Positions 60,361-64,000 of a stretch of DNA of 64,000 nt are shown piece by piece. Below the pieces are notes generated by a model that did no database searches, was not told the origin of the DNA, and worked only from the letters and a program-made list of their open reading frames with translations. The translations under genes were made by a program, and so were the position numbers. The DNA is from Streptomyces lateritius (GTDB lineage Bacteria > Actinomycetota > Actinomycetes > Streptomycetales > Streptomycetaceae): contig NZ_BMTO01000020.1 of the NCBI RefSeq assembly GCF_014649715.1, forward strand, positions 34,672 through 98,671. Direction: 5' to 3'. Each line of letters starts with the position of its first letter. The stretch's first letter is position 1.

Positions 60361-61572
60361 GTGGATGCCCAGTTGCTCAGAAGCACGTTCGCCGTCGTCG
60401 AGAGACGCGCCGAACATGCCGTCACCTTCTTCTACTCCCACCTCTTCTGGAACAACCCGGGCGTTCGAGAGCTCTTCCCCGAGGACATGCGGCCCCAGCG
60501 CGACCGCCTCTTCGCCGCCCTCACCCATGTCGTGACCCACCTGGAGGACCCCGGCCTCCGGGAGTACCTCACCCATCTTGGGCGGGATCACCGCAAGTTC
60601 CTGGCCGCGCCCGCGCTCTACGCCGCCGTCGGGGCCAGCCTGACCGCCGCCTTCGCGCACGCCGCGGGGGCCGCGTGGACGGTCGAGGCCGAGAAGGCGT
60701 GGGCCGAGGCGTACGGGTACGTCGCCGACCTCATGCTGCGTGGCGCCGAGGAGGCGGCGGCGGCCGGGGAGCCGGCCTGGTGGGACTCGCGGGTGGTGCG
60801 GCACGAGCGGTACGGGGAGGATCTGGCGCTGCTCACGCTGCGGCCCCGGCAGCCCTTCCCCCATCTGCCCGGACAGTACGTCAGCGTCAGCTCGCTGCGG
60901 GTGCCGCGCGTCTGGCGGACGTACTCCCTCGCCAACGCGGTACGCGAGGACGGGACCCTGGAGCTGCACGTCAGTCTCGTACGGGGCGGGGTGATGAGCA
61001 CGGCGCTCGTCGAGGAGACCCGCGCGGGCGAGACGCTGCGGCTGAGCGCGCCCGGCGGCGGGCTGACCTCGCGGACCGACCCCGGTGCCCCGCGCACGTA
61101 CATCGCCGCCGGCACCGGCTGGGCCCCGGTGAAGGGGCTTCTCGAAGAGGTCGCGCAGGGGCCGGAGGGCGTCGAGGCGCGACTCTTCCTCGTCGCCCGC
61201 GCCAGGGAGTACCTCTACGGGCGGCCGGACGCCGAGCGCCTGCGGGAGCGGATACCCGGGCTGAACGTCACGTACATCACCTCGGCCCCGCACCATCCCC
61301 GCGACCAGGCGACCGAGCGGCTGCTCCAGGCGCTGCGGATCTGCGGGTACTGGCCCGCGCACGACGTCTACCTGGCCGGGCCGCCCGGCTTCCTCGCCGA
61401 GACCGTGCCGGTCCTGGAGGAGCTGGGGACCGATCCGGCGCGGATCTTCCACGACGCCCTGCCGGCCGTCGACCGGCCCCGTCCCCGCCCCGGCTCCACC
61501 TCCGAGTGGCTGATCGACCCCCCGGCCCTCCTCTGGCACGACCCCGAGGCCCGCACGCCGCGCTCGCCCTGA
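60361..61572 (+). CDS. Flavohemoprotein / globin-coupled oxidoreductase
   Basis: 403 residues. N-terminal globin (TFAVVERRAEHAVTFFYSHL, proximal His region THLGRDHRKF), then a FAD-binding domain (LPGQYVSVSSLRVP, RTYSLANA) and NAD(P)-binding domain (IAAGTGWAPVKGLL, LAGPPGFLAETV). Such enzymes detoxify nitric oxide or act as ferric reductases. GTG 60361 has no spaced RBS; TAGATT ends 7 bases before it, again a leaderless-looking start. 162 bp separate it from the divergent P450. The long open frame upstream is a shadow. Confidence 0.88.
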   Translation: MDAQLLRSTFAVVERRAEHAVTFFYSHLFWNNPGVRELFPEDMRPQRDRLFAALTHVVTHLEDPGLREYLTHLGRDHRKFLAAPALYAAVGASLTAAFAHAAGAAWTVEAEKAWAEAYGYVADLMLRGAEEAAAAGEPAWWDSRVVRHERYGEDLALLTLRPRQPFPHLPGQYVSVSSLRVPRVWRTYSLANAVREDGTLELHVSLVRGGVMSTALVEETRAGETLRLSAPGGGLTSRTDPGAPRTYIAAGTGWAPVKGLLEEVAQGPEGVEARLFLVARAREYLYGRPDAERLRERIPGLNVTYITSAPHHPRDQATERLLQALRICGYWPAHDVYLAGPPGFLAETVPVLEELGTDPARIFHDALPAVDRPRPRPGSTSEWLIDPPALLWHDPEARTPRSP

Positions 61573-61586
61573 GCGGCCGGCTCGCG

Positions 61587-62579
61587 TCAGCCCTCGGCCG
61601 ACCCGTCGGCGTCGTGGCCCTCCGCCGTGCGGATCGCGTCGCGGTAGGCGCGGGCGGCGGCGCGCAGGGCCGCCTCCGGGTCGACGCCGGCCTCCTCGGC
61701 CCGTACGGCGAGGGCGAGCAGTTCGTAGCCGAGGCCCTCGCCCGCCGGCACCTCGACGTCCAGGCCCGCCGTCCGCACCCGGCCCGCGAGCTTCGCGGCG
61801 AGCGCGAGACCGGGCTGGCCGAGCGGCACCCCGTCGGTGACCGAGTCGCGCTGCTTCTCCATCGCCTTCGTCCGCTGCCAGTGCTCCTTGACGTCCTCCG
61901 GGGTCTCGGCGGTCTCGTCGCCGAAGACGTGCGGATGACGGTGGACCAGCTTCTCGACGATCGTCCCGGCCACGTCGTCGACGGAGAAGGGCTCCTCCTC
62001 GTGCTCCTCGGCGATCCGGGCGTGGAAGACGACCTGGAGGAGGACGTCCCCGAGCTCCTCGCGCAGCTCGACCCGGTCGCCTGCCTCGATCGCCTCGACG
62101 AGTTCGTACGCCTCCTCGATGCCGTACTTGGCGAGTCCCTTGTGCGTCTGCCGTGAGGACCACGGGCACTCGCGGCGGATGCGGTCCATGACCTGCACCA
62201 GGTCGAGGAGGCGGGCGCCGGGCAGGTCGTACGAACCGGGCAGCAGCTCCAGGTCGGGCATCGCGACCCGGCCGGAGCCGGCGAGCCGGGCGAGCCCGTC
62301 CGTCAGTGCGTGGTCGCCCTCGCCGGAGGCCAGGACCACGACGGTCCGTCCTCCGGCACAGGCGTCGACGAGGTCCTGCGCGGCGGGGCGGGCGTGCTCG
62401 ACGGCGACCCCGGCCTCGCGCAGGTACGGCAGCTGGGGGTGGTGCTCGTCGGCGCAGAGCACCCGGTGGGCGGCGCGCAGCGTCTGCCAGGCGGGCCAGG
62501 ACAGCAGTCCGGGCGCCACGCGATGGCTGGCGGTGAGCAGGACGACACGACCGGGCTCGACGAGTGCTTCAGCGTTCAC
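61587..62579 (-). CDS. mazG: Nucleoside triphosphate pyrophosphohydrolase (MazG)
   Basis: 330 residues. N-terminal 110 residues resemble a degenerate tetrapyrrole-methylase-like domain (LTASHRVAPGLLS, VLASGEGDHALTDG), as in YabN-type fusions. The MazG domain follows with EEAYELVEAI and ELREELGDVLLQVVFHARIAE, the E-E-x-x-E/E-x-x-D metal set. It hydrolyses non-canonical NTPs. GTG 62579 lies 6 bases after TAAGGT, so a leaderless start is possible. Stop-to-stop with the flavohemoprotein, 14 bp apart. Confidence 0.9.
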   Translation of the reverse strand: MNAEALVEPGRVVLLTASHRVAPGLLSWPAWQTLRAAHRVLCADEHHPQLPYLREAGVAVEHARPAAQDLVDACAGGRTVVVLASGEGDHALTDGLARLAGSGRVAMPDLELLPGSYDLPGARLLDLVQVMDRIRRECPWSSRQTHKGLAKYGIEEAYELVEAIEAGDRVELREELGDVLLQVVFHARIAEEHEEEPFSVDDVAGTIVEKLVHRHPHVFGDETAETPEDVKEHWQRTKAMEKQRDSVTDGVPLGQPGLALAAKLAGRVRTAGLDVEVPAGEGLGYELLALAVRAEEAGVDPEAALRAAARAYRDAIRTAEGHDADGSAEG

Positions 62580-62635
62580 CCTTCGACCTTACGTGGAGCC
62601 CGGGTCCCGCTCAGGGCCGCCCTCAGGCCCCGGCG

Positions 62636-63277
62636 TCAGGCCCCCTCGGCCGCCTCGGGGGCCCGGCTGATCTGCCGCAGCCAGGCCGGGCTGTACGTGC
62701 CCAGCTGGATCTTCTCGTCGTCCCAGGAGCCGAAGCGCGGGTTCACGTCGATGCCGAGCGACTTGGAGGCGGCGGTGAACACCCCGGTGAGCTTCTGCTG
62801 GCCCTCGGGGGTGTTCGCGATGCCGAGCTTGGCGGCGATCTTGTTCATGAGGACCGTGCGGCGGACGACCGTGTCGATCTGGTCGGGGGCGACACCCTGC
62901 TGCTGAAGCAGCATCGCGGCGAGCTGGTCCTCCCCACCGCTCTGCTCGACGAATTCGTCGTGGGCCTTCTGGATCTCGCCCCGGCTGACGGTGATCCCGT
63001 TGTCCTCGGCGACCCGGTCCACGACCCGGTCGAAGATCATCACGTTGAGCTTCTCGCGGCTGAGGTCCCCGGTGGCCTTGATCAGCTGCGCGGACTGCGG
63101 GGAGGCCTGCTGCGCGGCCCTGACGTCGCGGACCTGGTCCTGGAGGCTGGACACCTCGATCCGTTCGCCGCCGACGACGGCCGCCGCCCCTGGGTGGGAT
63201 CCACTCCCGCAGGCGGCGAGCAGCGGGGCCGCGGCGAAGAGCGCGGCGGAGACGGAGAGCGCGGTGCGGCGGTGCAA
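62636..63277 (-). CDS. SurA N-terminal domain lipoprotein
   Basis: 213 residues. Lipobox LLAAC gives lipid anchoring at Cys of about residue 23. The rest matches the helical SurA chaperone domain (DVRAAQQASPQSAQLIKATG, LNVMIFDRVVDRVAEDNGI, VRRTVLMNKIAAKLGI) with no PPIase domain. It would act as a chaperone outside the membrane. The start is TTG 63277, with GGAGG 5-6 bp upstream; no ATG or GTG fits. 57 bp upstream of mazG on the same strand. Confidence 0.88.
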   Translation of the reverse strand: MHRRTALSVSAALFAAAPLLAACGSGSHPGAAAVVGGERIEVSSLQDQVRDVRAAQQASPQSAQLIKATGDLSREKLNVMIFDRVVDRVAEDNGITVSRGEIQKAHDEFVEQSGGEDQLAAMLLQQQGVAPDQIDTVVRRTVLMNKIAAKLGIANTPEGQQKLTGVFTAASKSLGIDVNPRFGSWDDEKIQLGTYSPAWLRQISRAPEAAEGA

Positions 63278-63352
63278 AGGAGCCTCCCGGGCGGGTCGTG
63301 CGTCAGTTGAACGACCTTGCGGTGATCGATGTTAGGCAGTCGCCGTGGCCGG

Positions 63353-63407
63353 GGCCACTACTTCGAGGCCACTACTTCGTGCCCCCGGCTCCCCGGCCAC
63401 TACTTCG
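63353..63407. repeat. 13-bp direct repeat at the 3' end of the GT2 gene
   Basis: GGCCACTACTTCG occurs at 63353-63365, 63367-63379 and 63395-63407. The last copy contains the gene's TAG stop, so the other two look like duplications of the gene 3' end, similar to the array behind eno. Confidence 0.8.
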
Positions 63408-64000
63408 TGGCGGCCGTCTCGACCAACGACTCACGTGTTCGGGTGGTGTCGGTCCGCGCGGTGATCGTCCTCGGCGTGTCCGTGTTCGTCGCCTTCACCA
63501 GGAAGTGCGGGCGCCGCTTCACCTCGTAGTAGATGCGGCCGACGTACTCGCCCACGAGCCCCAGCATCACCATCTGGACGCCCGCCAGCGCCGTGACGGT
63601 GACGAGCAGCGTCACATAACCGGGGGTGTCCACTCCGTTCACCAGGGCGACACCGACGATCCAGGCCGCGTACGCCAGGGCCACCGAGACCAGCAGCATT
63701 CCCAGATAGACGGCGGCGCGCAGCGGCTTGTTGTTGAAGGAGAGCAGCCCGTCGAGCCCGTAGTTGAGCAGCTTTCCGAAGCTCCATTTCGAGCGGCCCT
63801 GCTCACGCACCGCATTCTCGTACTCGAATGTGGTGGTGCGGAATCCGACCCAGGCGAAGAGACCCTTGGAGAAGCGGTTGTACTCGGTGAGTTCGAGGAT
63901 CGCGTCGACGGTACGGCGGGACAGCAGCCGGAAGTCGCCGACCCCGTCCACCAGCTCCACGTCCACCAGACGGTTGATCGCCCAGTAGTAGGCGCGCGCG
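63400..64000 (-). CDS. GT2 glycosyltransferase of GtrB/ArnC type (5' end outside window)
   Basis: 200 residues of the C-terminal part; the start lies past the window end. DGVGDFRLLSRRTVDAI and the basic ENAVREQGRSKWSFGKLLNYGLDG motif are typical of polyprenyl-phosphate glycosyltransferases, followed by two TM helices (LGMLLVSVALAYAAWIVGVA, VTLLVTVTALAGVQMVMLGL) and GEYVGRIYYEVKRRPHFLV. It should put glucose or a similar sugar on bactoprenyl phosphate. The stop codon region is repeated downstream. Confidence 0.9.
   Translation of the reverse strand, partial: ARAYYWAINRLVDVELVDGVGDFRLLSRRTVDAILELTEYNRFSKGLFAWVGFRTTTFEYENAVREQGRSKWSFGKLLNYGLDGLLSFNNKPLRAAVYLGMLLVSVALAYAAWIVGVALVNGVDTPGYVTLLVTVTALAGVQMVMLGLVGEYVGRIYYEVKRRPHFLVKATNTDTPRTITARTDTTRTRESLVETAATK

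Noticed and set aside
58957..61572. Small biosynthetic gene cluster (P450 plus flavohemoprotein)
   Set aside because: The two are divergent and flanked by housekeeping genes (rpf, mazG); no core synthase or tailoring set is near.

Overview
This window is a piece of the central chromosome of a Streptomyces or very close relative. The composition is that of a very high G+C actinomycete: third codon positions are almost always G or C, GTG starts are frequent, and wrong frames stay open for long stretches as arginine-rich shadow ORFs. The gene content agrees: a tRNA-Leu with a UAA anticodon that I take to be bldA, a sigma-B-like sigma factor with its anti-sigma and anti-anti-sigma partners, two Rpf/LysM secreted muralytic proteins, one of them behind a c-di-AMP riboswitch, and a gene order that from memory matches the purE/purK, sigI, hut, bldA, eno, rpfA region of S. 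coelicolor. There is no prophage, no CRISPR array and no intact transposon.

Layout. 1-5 kb: sugar activation and surface glycosylation (nucleotidyltransferase, polyprenyl-phosphate glycosyltransferase, a many-TM protein cut by the window edge, UDP-glucose 6-dehydrogenase). 5-9 kb: purK-purE-dipeptidase operon, GtrA. 9-13 kb: OmpR-type two-component pair and a POT peptide transporter. 13-17 kb: four overlapping genes for envelope proteins, two with sortase signals and two anchored by a TM segment. 17-19.5 kb: SigI and its partner-switching regulators. 19.5-22 kb: secreted endonuclease/phosphatase-fold protein with fascin-like repeats, then two decayed genes. 22-27.5 kb: histidine-utilisation operon (hutU, M20 amidohydrolase, hutF, hutI), divergent from a lysA-like gene across an operator palindrome. 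29-34.5 kb: SRPBCC protein, amino-acid permease, a cluster of three Roadblock proteins plus a DUF4388-like protein, an RpiR regulator and a small membrane protein. 35-40.8 kb: cystathionine beta-synthase, SGNH hydrolase, thiolase and small conserved proteins. 40.8-44.5 kb: hydrolase relic, second copy of a dispersed repeat, MerR and TetR regulators, Bax-inhibitor-1 protein, bldA. 44.8-52.5 kb: MacB-like ABC exporter, PLD-like secreted protein, CFA-type methyltransferase, type II NADH dehydrogenase. 52.9-64 kb: Ppx/GppA, DUF501, DivIC, enolase, two Rpf proteins, P450 divergent from a flavohemoprotein, MazG, SurA-like lipoprotein, and a GT2 enzyme cut by the window end.

The observations I consider most worth following are: (i) the Roadblock cluster (31.1-33.1 kb), which lacks the kinase, DUF742 and GTPase of conservons and whose first gene carries the only in-frame TTA codon I found, tying it to the bldA tRNA 13 kb away; (ii) the four-gene surface operon at 13-17 kb, whose two sortase substrates share a repeated domain and whose architecture recalls Firmicute WxL surface complexes; (iii) a 164-178 bp dispersed, internally self-complementary repeat in two copies, one ending 4 bp from cbs and one truncating a hydrolase gene; (iv) the hutU/lysA-like operator. 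Names and family assignments rest on reading motifs by eye; no searches were run.
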